Notes: generated by a model from the letters alone, not told the origin. A stretch of DNA of 64,000 nt from Spinacia oleracea (GCF_020520425.1 NC_079491.1:38409027-38473026), one strand, 5' to 3'. Positions 11,691 to 24,636 are shown, numbered from the stretch's first letter. Translations and numbers: made by a program.

Positions 11691-11879
11691 TGTATTTGAA
11701 AATCATGACTCGATGAGGTGGGAAAAGGTTTTGGACTTGTAGCTTGGAGTTGTATCTTGAGGGGTGGAAGCTATTTTGATTTTGAAACTTGGAGTCAAAA
11801 ATCAAATTTGGAATTTGGACAATTTAAATGAGGTCGTTGAAGTTTTGAACTTGACTTTTGAATTAGGACACCATGAATT

Positions 11880-12170
11880 TGACTCTTTAACTTTGTATTT
11901 TTGGACATGGAAATTGGACTAGAAAATCCGGCATTATGACGCCATGGATTTGGACTCTTGGATTTGGTATTTTGGAAATTGGACTAGAAAATCCGACATT
12001 ATGATGCCATGGATTTGGACTCTTGAATTTGGTATTCGGAAATTGGACTAGAAAATTCGGCATTATGACGCCATGGATTTGGACTCTTGAATTTGGTATT
12101 CAGAAATTGAACTAGAAAATCCGGCATTATGACGCCATGTATTTGGACTTTTGTATTTGGTATTTTTGCG
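11880..12170. repeat. Tandem repeat in the Tat leader (about 64-65 bp, 4 units)
   Basis: Units begin with GGAAATTGGACTAGAAAAT at 11909, 11974, 12038 and about 12102. Each includes 'cattatgacgccatg' and 'atttggactctt'. Copies differ by a few bases, so it is younger than the neighbouring array. Confidence 0.9.
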
Positions 12171-12998
12171 TGAGGCGTGTTTTGGGATTTTGATCAACGG
12201 AATGGCACTCCAAATGGCAATACTAAATCGGCGATTTTAATGCATGAGGTTTTATGATGCTCGTAGGAGGTTTGGTTTTTCTAGTTTGGAGACTAAGGTT
12301 CTTTGGCAAAGCTAGAACTTGGGGTTAGCCATTGATGCGTGCAAAGACGCCCACACACAATGCACATAAGCACGTTGTCATACTAACATGAATATGAATG
12401 CGACATGCAATGTTCTCAACCTAAGGTCGGTTCTAAGTTTTTGTATTATGCAATTGGTTTGTTTCAGGTGTCAAAGGGTACTTGACTAAGAGGCGGATCC
12501 GGTAACAAGGCGCCTCCACCCAAGGGAGACATATGTTAGCGAACGGTCTCCATGCCAATGTCGGGAGCATTAACAAATGTCAAGTTTTGGTAGGCTCGGA
12601 AATGATCAAACACTTTGGCCAGGAGTCGTATGGAGAGTGATCAAGTCTTTTCCCCCATGGATAGCCCGAATTAATATAGTACACATTCTTGTGGGCAAGG
12701 GTAGAAAAAATAGTTTTTAGAATTTCCGAAAATCATGCATGAAATGCCTAAGAGACAATTGTATTGAACAAAAATTTGCAAATTTTACCGTTTCGGTGTT
12801 TGTTCACAAATCTTGGGAGCGGCTCTTTCGAAGTTCAAAAATCGAACCAAGCTCCCATTTTGAACATTGAAAGACACAATTGGCAGACTGCCACTGCCAA
12901 CCACTGCGCCAGACGCTGCTGGCTAGCGCCAGGCGCTTCGGCCAGTCAGTGGCAGAATGCTCGAATTGTATTTTCCGCTCAAAACACAATTTTGGAAC
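12171..12998. other. Remaining 5' leader of the Tat element
   Basis: No gene seen. A GC-rich stretch at 12880-12960 has short inverted repeats ('ggcagactgccactgcc', 'cactgcgccagacgctg', 'cagtcagtggcag') and may fold in RNA. A similar GGCGC-rich block occurs in the LTR at 14540-14600. Confidence 0.5.
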
Positions 12999-13016
12999 TC
13001 CCCAGTTGAGTCGCCA
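12999..13016 (-). other. Primer-binding site, tRNA-Arg type
   Basis: On the minus strand this reads TGGCGACTCAACTGGGGA. It matches the complement of the 3' end of plant tRNA-Arg(ACG) except for two central bases. Arg-type primers are typical of Tat/Ogre elements. It lies three bases from the LTR end at 13020. Confidence 0.8.
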
Positions 13017-13019
13017 GAT

Positions 13020-15083
13020 TGTTGGGAGTTTTTTTGTACTTCGATGGAGTCGCCACCAAACAAGTTTTCGGGTCCGGTTTGGAAAGACCATATGTGACTC
13101 GAGATAAGGCAATAGGACTTGAAACTGATTGAAACTCGGGTAAGGGAACGAGACACTTATTTGAGCGAAATTTGCAATTGGTTCATACAATACAAACATC
13201 ATTGTTGGAGTAAAATCCTAACATCGCACCAATATTTAGGTTGGTGAGCATGCTTGATTAGAACATTGAAATTGCTAAGTTTGTATGGTGATCACTTTGC
13301 TTTAAGTCAAATTTAGGGAACCTAAGCCGGTTGTCCAAAAATTATCTTTGGTAAACGTGATTAGAACTCGTATTTTGTTGATTTAGCATGTTGGATGATG
13401 AAAGCAATAAACAAGTGAGGTATCATCATAATAGAAATTAAAGTGCGGAATTAGTAAAGATTATACATCACCACCTAGAAAAAGGACTAGGTGTAAACCA
13501 CATTGCCTAGAAGGACTAGGCAAGTAAAGTTGCATAAATAGTAAATGCAAAATTGAAAGGTGAAATATTTAAAGGCTTGGAATTGAAGCAAGCAATAAAT
13601 AATCAATAAAGCATTGAACTTGAATAATAGAAATTACATAACTTGAATATTGAAAATCCGATTGAGGAAGACTTGCTTAAAAGTGATTTGGCTCTCCACG
13701 AATCCAATTGTATGATTAATCTCACTTTAAAATGAATTGTTCATTAAAAAGTATCATCGATTTTGTATATTGAATATTGAAATAGAACTTGAATGTTGAA
13801 CTTGAACTTGAATATAGAACTTGAATGTAGAAATTAGGAGGTGTTTATTCTCAAAGCCCAAATGTAAAGGCTTCACCTTTGGAAAGCTCCATACTTGTAT
13901 TTGATTCTAGTTTTAAGGGAAATGGTTCCCACTAAAACATCATTGAATACTTGAACTCGGAAATTGCATTTGTACATAAAATTGGATGATTCATGTGTTC
14001 TAACTTAAAGAAGAGGTTGCACTTCTTTAGTATCATGGAGCTTGTATAAATATTGAAGCTTTTTGAAAACTTGGGTCATGGTTGTTAGAAGGAGCATTTT
14101 CAATCATGAAAACCTCACTTTCTTAACCAAGTTTTATAGAAAATAAAGCATAAAAATTGAATCTTGGACTTGAAATAGGGGTTTGGAAGATTTTTTGAGA
14201 GGGGTTTCAAGTATGAAATCCCCTCAAAGATTACCCCTTTAGTACATAACCTAGTTCAAATGAGTATGAACATCATTGGTTTTAGAGATTAGCAAAATAG
14301 TATATTAGAAGGGACTCGAATTGCCTAAGTAGGGTAGATTGATTTCTCCAAGGTGATGTCCCAATTGCAAGAATAGTAGAAAAATTTGTATTTTAGAATT
14401 TTGAGGATTTTCAGAGGATTTGTTAATTGTAGAACGATTTAAGCATTACGACGTTGTATTGTGTTTTTTGATTTTCTGCCCCTTTCAATGCTCGGAAATG
14501 AGGGTTTATATAGAAATGCGACTGAAAAACCGACAAAAGGATGGCGCCCGGCGCCTGGCGCTAGTGCTGGGCTGGCGTCTCACGCCAGCAGACGCTGTCA
14601 AAAAATGACGATGACGCCATCCTTTTGAGGCGCGTCTTGATTGGTACCTTGTACCTTTTTGTTTTGTAGCGGGGAAGGTTTTCTTAAGGAGGTTGTTTTG
14701 CTTGTTTTTAGACGCAAACGTTTTGTGCATTTGTATTGTTTGAATCCGATTTTGCAGGTCGGAGCCCGAGATGCTCGGTTTTGTAGGTCGGCGCCCGAAT
14801 TTGATTACTTAGTGTCATTTTGACTGGAAATGTGGCTCGGAGACCAATGGAGAGGTCCGTTTCGAGAATTTGCGCTTGGAATTTAGAATTTGTATTGAGG
14901 AATTGAATTTTGTACCAAGTTACGGAATGGGAACAGACTTGGGGATTGGATTTTGGATTTTGGATTTTGGATTTTGGATTTTGGATTTTGGATTTTTGAC
15001 TTTGAATATTTTCATTGTATTTTAGCAATTGAGACTTCCACTCGGAGTTGTACAATCTTGGCATTAAGGTAATGATTTCGTCA
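13020..15083 (-). repeat. 5' LTR of the Tat element (about 2.06 kb)
   Basis: The inner edge is set by TGTTGGGAG at 13020 next to the primer site. The outer edge is placed at TGACGAAATCATTACC (minus strand, starting at 15083). It contains a run of seven GGATTTT units (about 14944-14996) and a GGCGC-rich palindromic block at 14540-14600. The outer boundary is inferred because the partner LTR is not in view. Confidence 0.65.
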
Positions 15084-15097
15084 TCGGCCCTAAGTAT

Positions 15098-15446
15098 GGT
15101 TATTAAAATCGCGATTCAAGTCATAGAGTCTTACGATTCTACGATTCAAACATGGTCAACGATTCGATTTACTATTCTACATGATTCTACACTTTTTTCT
15201 TGACTAGCGAAAACCTCGTAGATTAAAATCATGTTGAGAAAGTTATTAATAGATAAATATTGTTAATTATTGCTTATTTAGCTATTAAACAACTATATAT
15301 TTCAATTATTAAGTTTTTCTCCTATAATATAAGCACTATAAATGAATTTTGAAAATAAAATCTTGATTATACTTGTTCGTAGAATCATTAGATTTCGATT
15401 CTAAGAGTCCCTTCCTATTCAAAGTAGAATCACGATTTTGATAACC
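15098..15446. mobile_element. MITE next to the FAD gene (about 349 bp)
   Basis: Terminal inverted repeats of about 20 bp: GGTTATTAAAATCGCGATTC at the left and, reverse-complemented, GGTTATCAAAATCGTGATTC at the right. No coding capacity. The right end is 10 bp past the stop codon of the FAD gene, so it must form most of that gene's 3' UTR or terminator region. Superfamily not assigned; no clear target-site duplication seen. Confidence 0.75.
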
Positions 15447-15456
15447 TTGCATTCAG

Positions 15457-18400
15457 TCAATAGTCCAAACCAGCTCCATATTTCCAAGCATCAAGATATC
15501 GCTTCCACTGAAACTTCATCTTGGGAGGGAATGTGTTGATTGAAGACCTGTTGAAGATAATACAATCAAACCACTAATTAAGCGGATGAAATATTTGTAT
15601 TATGTATGCCTCATCCACGCAACAACGAAGTCAATATGAAATAAACTAAATTAGTACCAGCTAATAGAATTAACATTTGGAGTGTAGAAGAAAAACTCAC
15701 CTAATAAAGGGATCTACAAAGGTCGAGAGGAATGTGTAATAACCAAGCATAAGAAAATGGCTTGACCAGTCAATCAGCACAGGAAATCCAACCTGAAAAC
15801 ATCAAGTAATCAAAAGTTTTTTAATATGAAACTGGCAAATGATATAATCCTGAATAGAATGCATCTTTCCTTGTGCATATTTGTACAGATATGTTTAGTC
15901 GTAGAAAATATACCAGCACTCTCTCTTTCCTGAGTCACATATCTGAACTACAATACCATACTTTTATGGCTCAAAGCTTATCGACAGCTTCTTGCATCAT
16001 GTAGCAAGGAAAAAGTTATTAATCTCGAAAGAGTTTAACATCTATCTGTATTGAAGTCCATAATTCTTTTGAACATTCTATCCTTCAATAATTTCACAAA
16101 AAAGGACATGGAAATTCCCTAAGAATAACCGAAACTGACAGCTCAAGCATGATACTGTATGCCTTGAACAAGAGGATATAGCTCAGTGATATGGGAAACT
16201 AACTTAAATATTTGAAGACTGGTTGACTAACTACAACAACGCATTATTATCTAAATATCTTGTGTGTTGAAAGGCAGAGGCAGCGGAGAAATTCGTACAT
16301 ATAAAGGGTATTTCATATCTATTAAAAACCCTACATCTAAAACAATAGTCACAGTATTCCACAGAAGCACCCAGCACGTAAAAAGGATCCTGGTTTTGAA
16401 CAGATCAACAGAATAAACCAGGATTCACAGGTAGCAAGCTATCGCCAATCAAGGCTTCTTGCTTATGGTCGATCAATTAGTAACCTTTATCATACTATTG
16501 TTTACATAGAGAAAACTGAATAGTTTTCTAAAGCTAGCTGTTATCATATACTACGTATCTATTCTTGGTGTAAACATTAGGCAAACAGATTTGATACGCG
16601 TGAGAAAGGGATTCTTCATGATTTACCTGCTTGAATATGGAAGGAATGATGAGAGGTTTAGTAACCATGACTAACCCCAATGTTTTGACTAGAGGTCCAA
16701 ATTGAATGACATCCTGCCGAAGAACATGAGCTTTCACTGTCAGAATGACTTATGAATCCAATTTCTAGAAACTAAAGAAATTAATTCCCATGCATACGGA
16801 TATCAGAAGAGGAAAACAAATCAAGAGAGGCAATGACCTGGAGAAATGGTCTCAAAACAGGATCACCAAGCTTCTGCGAAATTTTCCCAACATCAAGACA
16901 GCAGGAAAAAGTCTAATAGCTGAGCATTTCAATAAATTTGCAAGTTTTACCTCCATACTCTGAAAATTGGCATGAAGTAGGTCATTGATGAAAGAAGGTG
17001 ATACATCAGATTGTTGCTTTGCTGACATTGCTCTTTGAAATAACCAAGAAGCACTGAGATTCGGCTGGAAATACATATTTCGACTTAAAATATGCCAAGA
17101 TAAAAACTGAAATGTCAAAGCCTATTAGAGTGTCAAGAACAACCAACCAGATATGGATTCAGCAAAGACAAGCTGTTCGAGTCAAGAAAATTTCCCTCAA
17201 TTGCTTCATATATTCCTGTTGGCACAGGACAAGGGTTTATTAGATGAAGTTGTTTTTCTGAGTAAATCTTCTAGTGATGATAGGATGTGATGAAGTGAGG
17301 CTTTTGTATATTCTTTCCTTTCCCCAAAATATGTCAAGTTTCATACGCTCTTTAATTGGGTTTTCAGTGATTATGAAGGTCGTTTTTCAATTCAATACAG
17401 AAAGGTGTGCTTCAAGGAATCGAAATGGTATAGTCTCAACTACTATAAACATGGCTTTCTTAAACTTTTATTTCATTTTTTGAACTTAAAAATTTCAAAG
17501 TTATTATGAAGTCCATGCAAAACAAAACAAACAAAAATAAGGCTATCTGCTAGAATTTTGATCTGTATCGTTTATTTTTCGTTTACAGTATGGAATAATC
17601 ACTGAATCATCGGTGAATCCTAAGTAGAATTTATACGTAGCTAAAAAAATCCAGTTCATTCTGATTAAGGAAAGCTTTAATGATTTTTATGCTTCAGTTA
17701 TACATTAATTTCCAGAGGAAGAGTGAAAGTATACCAGAAGACAATCTCTCAAGATGCCTGGTCAAGCTTCCAAAACCACCGAATGAAACTGGGGATTGAA
17801 TACCACTAGCATCACCAAACTGCAGAACATAATTTAGCAATGCTTGCCATATAATCCATGGAAGGGTTTTGAGTTACAATGTGACCACCTGTAGAATACG
17901 GTTAAATGCAGCTGGCAGTGGACTGCCATAACGCATTGGGAAGACCACAGGAGGAGAAAAAAGAAAAAAATGAGCGTAACATTGGTCAAATACTTGTTGA
18001 TAATAGATGTGAAAGAAATTTCTGTTAATTATTCATGTTAATATCCATGAGGCTGGTGCTTGCTGGTTCAAGGAAATGATTATATTCATTTTTTTTTTTT
18101 GACGAGGAAATGATTATATTCATGAAGATTGATTAAATGAGTACTTGAAAAGAACTTGTAGATCAAGAAAAAAACATGTTAGCACTTTAACGTTACCTGT
18201 TTCGATAAGTAGGGAATATGCCATATACGACTCTCATAATGTTGAGGTCACCCAGGGAAACTCCCTATTCGGACAAAAAAAAAACAGAAAGATCATCCAT
18301 TACGTTAATGCAATTGTAAAAACTAAAAAGTAAGAAATTTTTACAATATTGGTATAATTAAGGTGCAATAGAATCATAAGGGAAGAAGATGAAAACCGAC

Positions 18401-21400
18401 TCTGAAACTGAGAGGCACCAACAAGATATTCAAGTTTAGCCAAGTTCTATGCATAGAAAGAAATAGATAAAACATTACTCTAATTCAGAAAGCGGGACTC
18501 AAGAAGTGAACAATAAGATACAAGACGATACAAAGAATGCCATGCATTTCCTATAGACAAGAAATAAGACTTTGAGGCAAAACTAACATTCAGAAAGGAG
18601 AAGTGAGTGAAAGACCAAAGAAGGAAGTTGAAAGAGATGATTAAAAATGCAAGTTATTCGATTTGGCTTCAAAGAGAGGGAATCTTCAGTTGACCTGATA
18701 GTTCGGCATCAATTCCCAGTAACTTTCTAAGAGATCTTCAAGGGTAGGGCATCCTGGTTGAGGATCCATATAGGTAAACATGTAAGTTGTCCGATCCAAT
18801 GGGCCAGAACCAGCTGGAAATGCCTGCATAATGCACACAGAAAGTTTAGCAGGTGAAAAATTGTAGGAAATACATAGCCAGCTGATCAAAATCTTTATTC
18901 TTCTGAAGGGAATTACCTCCCAAAATAGTTGTACATCTGATTGACCAATTTTCCGCACTTGTGCACTGCTATAGATGACATCACTTGTAGTATTATTTAT
19001 AAAGCCACGTGCACAAGAACCAACAACAAGGCAGATACCATCTGGCTTCCTTCCTTGCCGTATCTGTAGATGACAATGTAAGCCAGTTCATCAGTTAGGA
19101 AGAGCCTAGAAGTTCTTTTTGTTCCTAAATGAGCTTCGGGTGATCTGATCATTCATATTTTTATCAAATACCCTAAGTTCGAAAACATTCAATCTCACGA
19201 ATTTCATGCACATAACACGGTAACACATGCTGTCTGCTTGAGAAATTAGCAAAAACAGGATACCAACGACACATAAAAGCGTTTATGTGCTAGAAGCATG
19301 AGCTATAAGGAAGCAAAAAGAATGACCTGTCTTGTGATTGGAGAGAAGTTTCCCATAGCATCAATGATTAGGCGTGATGATAAAATCTTTTCTTCAGATA
19401 CTTGCAAAACCTACATCGCCAGGAACAGCAACATTGAATTACTCATAGTGGCATAAAAGATAAGTGAATGTCCCCTTCACTCTGGCAGGCTGGTATAGCA
19501 CTCTTAAAAGAAACTCAGATTATGCTGAGATCTATTGAGCTTACCGCTACATCATCATACACACAAATGCTAGAAACACTATAACCCTCCAAGATAATAC
19601 CACCAAGGGACCTGAAGCGTTCCTTCATTATTTCCACCAACTTAGCTGGCCTGCAAAAGTGCAGTAGGTAGAAATTAGGAAATTTGATTGAGTACACCAT
19701 AAGAAGAAAATTAAGGACACCATTTCAGTTGTGCAACTATTATCAAGAAAGGCGTATCAATTTTACTAATCAAAAAAATGCTTCAGTATGCAACTTGAAA
19801 TTTATTTATTTTAAAAAAGTTTAAAAACTTAGGGTTGAACTGATATACTTCGTCCAATTTCCAGACAAACTCTTGAGCTGTTAATAGATGGCCATAGAAC
19901 AAAGGCAGGGTAGCATTTCGATAGTATGCTGAGTAAAACTGTGGTGACTTTTACAGTAGCTGTTATTGGCTGATTCCCAAAAGTTATGGTCAACCAAGTG
20001 GGGAACTCGTGATTGTCTTTCGATTCTCATAAGTTCACAAAGAGATTCTCTTTACCAATCATGGAGAGTTGACAAAGATTTTCTTTTTCCCGTTATGGCA
20101 AGCTCCAATTCTCATAAATTCACTGAAAGATTCTCCAATCCAATTATGGCAAGCATAAAATATTAGACTCCAATTCAAGTGTTGGACTAACTTACGAAAT
20201 CCCAATGTTAAGAATGTCCTTGAACCATATCTCACCCTTCTGTTCAAATCCACATCTGTTCTGCAGAATCATAAGAGCAATGTTAATATCATGGATGTTA
20301 CAGATTCATGGCTCTCATGCCTATCCTGCTTAAAGCCTTAAACAACGATTCAGAACAGAAATAATAAAGCTTTGAACTGTATTCACAACTAGCCCAAGCC
20401 CTAGAAGTGACTTGGATAGATGAAATGATTGAAATCAAGACATTTGAAACTTTACATCCAAATAAAGGAATGAATTTCATTAACTGCAAGTATAATGGTT
20501 TTACAATGAAAATTATGTTGCAAATGGACTACTGACTTGACTTGTAGCTTATACGGAGAACTAACACTGGTGTCTGACATAATTTAATAACCTCGATTTC
20601 TAGACATAATATAGATATGAGATAGAATATGTCTCAGCTAGCATGATGAAATACACCACTGTACAAGAACTGAAACAGCTAGTTAAACAGGCAATGCAAA
20701 AAGTCATCGTAGAACTCACAGGATTAAATTCTGTGGAAATAGCTTGTTCAATGCTATTTTCATCCAAAATTCCAACTTTTACAAGTTCCAATAACTCTTT
20801 CCTTGAGATGTTCCATTCTTGCTCCCTCTGTTGACAAAAATTGATGTGTCAATGTAGTCATGAAGGGCAATTAGATGCTCATTTCATTGCATTTTCTCAA
20901 TCAGAATTTTCATAACATACCCCTTTCAATATATTTCTTTCCACGATCCCAACCTTAAGGCCTTTGGCACACAAAGCAGTGGCAATGAAAATTCCTAAAG
21001 TACCTCCACACACTAATACATCAAAATCCTCTACTGACTTTCCCGAAGCTTCATCACGCTTAAATGCACCTTCGACACTGGTAACTACTTGTGGTGGTTT
21101 AGTTTCTGCAATATCAAACTTAACGCGCTAAATAATCATATCAAATCGATCTCTACAATGATATAACACCATGTCGTTTTTAATGTATAAAATGAAGTTA
21201 AGTACAAAATCGTCACCTGCTTCAGCAGAGCAGATGTTAGTCCATACTTTGTCCAACCTCTTCAAAGCACTATAAGAGTTTGTCCCTCCTGCACCACCAG
21301 CTTCTTCTCCTATTGATATGCTTTCCATTATCCTCTGAAAAATCCAACAAACTGTGGTAACTAAATACAAATTACAGAATTCCATAGCACAAAATGACAA

Positions 21401-22406
21401 TACTAAATAGTTTGTTATGCAGAGTCAGAGACTAGTATATTGTCTTGTACAGATATTTAAGCACAGTATAACTAAGTAGTCAAATTTAAGCACAAACTGA
21501 ACTCGTACCCAATCTCGTACTGGAGAATTAGGTCACCACAAATTCTTATTTACAAAGGTTGTACAATAAATATTGTACACCATAGTAAAAGTTAAGCTTA
21601 TATATGTAAAAGTTATCTATTTTCAGTGAAATATTTTTCATTTTAATAAAACTTATTTCTTCAAAATCACTAATAATGTATAAAATTAATCATTTAAATG
21701 TTTATCTATCAACTTCTTTTTTACTAATATAAAAGTTAATCAAGCTAGGTTAAAGTTACAAAAAAAATGAATAAAAGTTATCTTGGTTATTGTACACCTT
21801 GTACGCACAAGATTCTTTTGTTAGGTCACAGCTGTAACACTAAAATGAACACATTATACATGTAACACGAATTTGAACAAATAATTGAATTAGTCACATT
21901 GTCTCTGACTTGTCATACGAATTGAATTAAAACATCACTTAAATTAATTTAGTGATGACAAATTGCAAATTCAATCACTTCAAAATGTGTCGTTCTGGAC
22001 ATCTTTAATTTGCAAATTCAGTCACTTGAAAATGTGTCGTTCGGGAGGAAGTTATCATCTAGGAGTAACATTCAACATTGTACAATTGTACATCATCGGC
22101 TTAATAGTCAAACAACAGTACAATACCACATCAAATATGATAAGTATTATTGCAATTCAACTCCTTAGATAATCTATAGTTTCACCTCTGACCAAATATA
22201 AGGAAAGAAACAGATGAACAGAGAAATGAAGATTTGTAAGGGAATGGTTGCGTTACTTGAGTCCTGGTAGGAGATGATTGCGAGCACACAATTGTAGACG
22301 AACGGGATTTTCCGCCGTTGAATTTTCGAAGTAATGAGGAGTGAGAAAGAGAAACGCCATTGATGTGATGCCGCCATTGCAATTGTTCAAATTGAAGCAC
22401 CATCAT
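15457..22406 (-). CDS. FAD/NAD(P)-binding oxidoreductase, lycopene-cyclase-like (At2g32640-like), 18 exons
   Basis: Exons, 5' to 3': 22406-22257, 21334-21217, 21105-20921, 20827-20720, 20260-20196, 19650-19545, 19410-19327, 19063-18917, 18823-18695, 18264-18197, 17922-17889, 17819-17735, 17215-17148, 17064-16951, 16873-16838, 16713-16627, 15792-15701, 15547-15457. All introns are GT-AG and phases agree, giving 588 residues. The first in-frame ATG is 22406. Residues 1-50 are Ser/Arg/Gln-rich and look like a chloroplast transit peptide. The FAD-binding fold starts near residue 110 with DVLVCGGTLGIF (a GG-T-LG variant), followed by KVGIVER. Later blocks include DAMGNFSPITRQ, FPAGSGPLDRTTYMFTYMDP and GDASGIQSPVSFGGFGSLTRH. 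The end is WKYGAGLDY. Arabidopsis annotation calls this family lycopene beta/epsilon cyclase-like; its substrate is unknown to me. A MULE-type MITE sits in intron 1. Confidence 0.88.
21537..21820. mobile_element. Mutator-like MITE, family M1 copy 1 (284 bp), in FAD gene intron 1
   Basis: Flanked by a perfect 9-bp duplication TTAGGTCAC (21528-21536 and 21821-21829). Ends are CACAAATTCTT and, reverse-complemented, CAAAAGAATCTT. It lacks the Stowaway insertions found in copies 2 and 3 and so shows their empty sites. Confidence 0.85.
21961..22050. repeat. Short direct repeat in intron 1
   Basis: Two copies, about 48 bp apart, of a roughly 34-bp sequence beginning TTGCAAATTCA and containing AAAATGTGTCGTTC. 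Confidence 0.7.
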
Positions 22407-22567
22407 TCTGACCTCCACACAGAATTCCGTCTCTAGTCCTTTCTAAAGCTGTACTCTCTGGTGTTTTTCAAACAGTATAGCACAATTATTTAGCGCTTCA
22501 TACACTGACACGTCGTCGATTTTTCTTTGGATTGTCTTTTACAGAAATATCCAAATGATATCCAAGA

Positions 22568-23056
22568 CAGGGGCGGTGCTAGTAAGGGTTCAGTGGGTTC
22601 AACTGAACCCTTACTAGCTACGGAGTAAACAAAAGTCTAGCATGTTTACAAAACAAAATAAGGTCAAGTATTAGTAATTGCGATATATTACATAAACAAT
22701 TGAGGCGATGCAGTGGTATTTGCTCTACTCACCAAACTAAAGGTCAGGAGATTAATTCCTCCTTTTTTCGGCTTTTTCTGCTCTTTTTTGTTTGGTTCTC
22801 TAAAACAGTATATATTTTTTATACTAATTCCTATATAAAGTTACTTTTAAAATATGAAAATTTGCTAAATGCAACTATAGCATATTTTGTTCCCATTTTT
22901 TTGCGTTCTAAATGGATTTTTGACTATAAATCGTGTTGCTAAAATTTCAATGTATCTTATATACGGTATCAAAAGTATTGTTCAATATTTTGTATAAAAA
23001 GATGACTTGAGTTTAAATTTCGAACCCGTAGTACGATTTTTCTGGCACCGCCACTG
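22568..23056. mobile_element. hAT-type non-autonomous transposon (489 bp)
   Basis: Perfect 8-bp target-site duplication ATCCAAGA (22560-22567 and 23057-23064). Ends are CAGGGGCGGTGC and, reverse-complemented, CAGTGGCGGTGC. No transposase. A weak tRNA-like pair of boxes is visible at 22704-22725 and 22741-22760. The element lies about 160 bp upstream of the FAD gene start codon. Confidence 0.92.
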
Positions 23057-23109
23057 ATCCAAGAGCATGTTAAAACACCTTGGTTTTGATCTTCAATCTA
23101 ATAAAAATA

Positions 23110-23362
23110 CACAAATTTTTATTTACATGCATTGTACGATAAATAATGTACACCGAAGTTAAAATTATTGTAAAATGATTAAAAGTTACCCTTATACGTA
23201 CTCCCTCCGTATTTATTTAAGAGATACACTCGCTTTTTCCGGCCGTATTTTTTAATAATATAAAAGTTGGAGAAAATTGGGTAAAAGTTAGAGAAAATTG
23301 TATAAAAGTTTTGTTGGTGTACAATAAATTTGTTGTACACATGGTGCATGCACGACCCTTTG
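23110..23362. mobile_element. Mutator-like MITE, family M1 copy 2 (253 bp)
   Basis: Perfect 9-bp duplication ATAAAAATA (23101-23109 and 23363-23371). Its left end CACAAATTTTTATTTAC matches copies 1 and 3. Inside, at about 23201-23270, is one half of a Stowaway element whose other end is deleted. Confidence 0.85.
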
Positions 23363-23373
23363 ATAAAAATATA

Positions 23374-23698
23374 CTCTTTCCATTCCTAAAAGTTCTTCTC
23401 GTTTTATTTTTGGCGTTTCTAAAAGTTCTTCCTGTTTCTATTTTTGGACATGACTTTTTACCATAAATTTCCCCATCATCCCTTATTTAATTCATTCACA
23501 TTTCCCCATTCACCCACCCAACCTCACTTTTATGATTTTTTTATTACTTTATTAAAAATATATTCTCTCTCCTTCATTTCTTTGTTAGTTTCCTTCATTT
23601 CTTTTTTACTTTCTCTTACACTCAATCATTACAAGATTTCATTTTCTTAATTTTCACCTCAAACCTCAAATGGGAAGAACAAATAGGAATAGAGAGAG
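23374..23698. mobile_element. Stowaway-like MITE (325 bp)
   Basis: TA dinucleotides flank inverted ends CTCTTTCCATTCCTA and, reverse-complemented, CTCTCTCTATTCCTA. It starts directly after the target duplication of the preceding M1 MITE. No coding capacity. Confidence 0.8.
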
Positions 23699-23818
23699 TA
23701 ATATTTTTTTCATTTCTCTCTCTCCAACCCCAAACTATATAACACCAACAACATTTAAAGCATGTTTATCAAATACCTTAGTTTTGGTTTTTAACCTAAT
23801 AAAATATACTTCATCCGA

Positions 23819-24066
23819 TTTTTAATACTAGTAATATTTGTGAATTTTACACTATTCACATATTCTACTTTGACCATTATTAGTGATTTATACGATAGAT
23901 AAAACATAGTCATGTGAGATCTTGTTAGATTCGTCTTAATGTGTATTTTCAAAATATTAACTTTTTATAATTTTTAATTTAAAAGAATTAAAGATAATAA
24001 TAATCAAAGTTGTACATTCGCATGCGTGAAGTGACAAACTTTGCGAGTAAAAATGATCGGAGGAAG
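23819..24066. mobile_element. Stowaway-like MITE (248 bp)
   Basis: TA-flanked inverted ends CTTCATCCGATTTTTA and, reverse-complemented, CTTCCTCCGATCATTTT. Confidence 0.72.
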
Positions 24067-24274
24067 TAATATTTTTCCATTTTTCTCTCCCCAACACCAA
24101 ACTCAACACCAACAACATTTAACAACATTATCAATCACCAAAAATATCATCTCTCCTACATCGTCTGCACAAACTATTATTTACATTGGGTGTACGATAA
24201 ATATTGTACAGCAAAGTTAAAGTTGACGTAAAATACTTAAAAGTTACCCTTGTATATATATATATATATATATA

Positions 24275-24555
24275 CTCTCTCTGTATTTATTTAAGGGATA
24301 CACTTGCCTTTTCTTGCCGTATTTATTTAAGAGATACACTTGCCATTTTTAGTAACTTATCAACCCCATCATTTAATTAAATAATATATACACCCCACCC
24401 CCACCCCCCACTCCCTAAAATGACATGGTCTCCACTTGTTTTTCTTATTAAAATATCTACTCAACCCCACTTGATTTATTACTTTATTTCATTCAATTCT
24501 TTATCTTAATACCCGTGCCCGGCCAAGTGTATCTCTTAAATAAATATGGAGGGAG
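24275..24555. mobile_element. Stowaway MITE nested in M1 copy 3 (281 bp)
   Basis: TA-flanked ends CTCTCTCTGTATTTATTTAAG and, reverse-complemented, CTCCCTCCATATTTATTTAAG. M1 copy 1 shows the uninterrupted sequence at the matching site. A truncated relative occupies the same site in M1 copy 2. Confidence 0.85.
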
Positions 24556-24636
24556 TATATATATAAGTTATCTACTTTTTAGTAATAAATTTTTTAATTT
24601 TAATAAAAAATATTTCTTCCAAATCACTAAAATGTA

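Larger units (their letters stand above)
3641..15083 (-). mobile_element. Decayed Ty3/gypsy retrotransposon, Tat/Ogre lineage
   Basis: Minus-strand order: LTR (15083-13020), tRNA-Arg-type primer-binding site, 2.2 kb leader with tandem repeats, a gag fragment, protease region, reverse transcriptase, RNase H, a second RNase H, integrase, then a spacer carrying an antisense ORF. The second RNase H, the Arg-type primer site and extra ORFs downstream of pol are known Tat-lineage traits. The 3' LTR is not present; it would lie left of the copia insertion that ends at 3640. Every coding part carries stops or frameshifts, so the element is dead. Confidence 0.88.

Noticed and set aside
11040..12170. 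CRISPR-like spaced repeats
   Set aside because: Irregular unit length, no unique spacers, and location inside a plant retroelement leader; these are diverged tandem repeats.
18361..18480. Possible extra exon of the FAD gene reading NLAKLEYLV
   Set aside because: The exon at 18264-18197 already joins in phase and continues the conserved protein; this stretch would add a frame break and has no matching donor.
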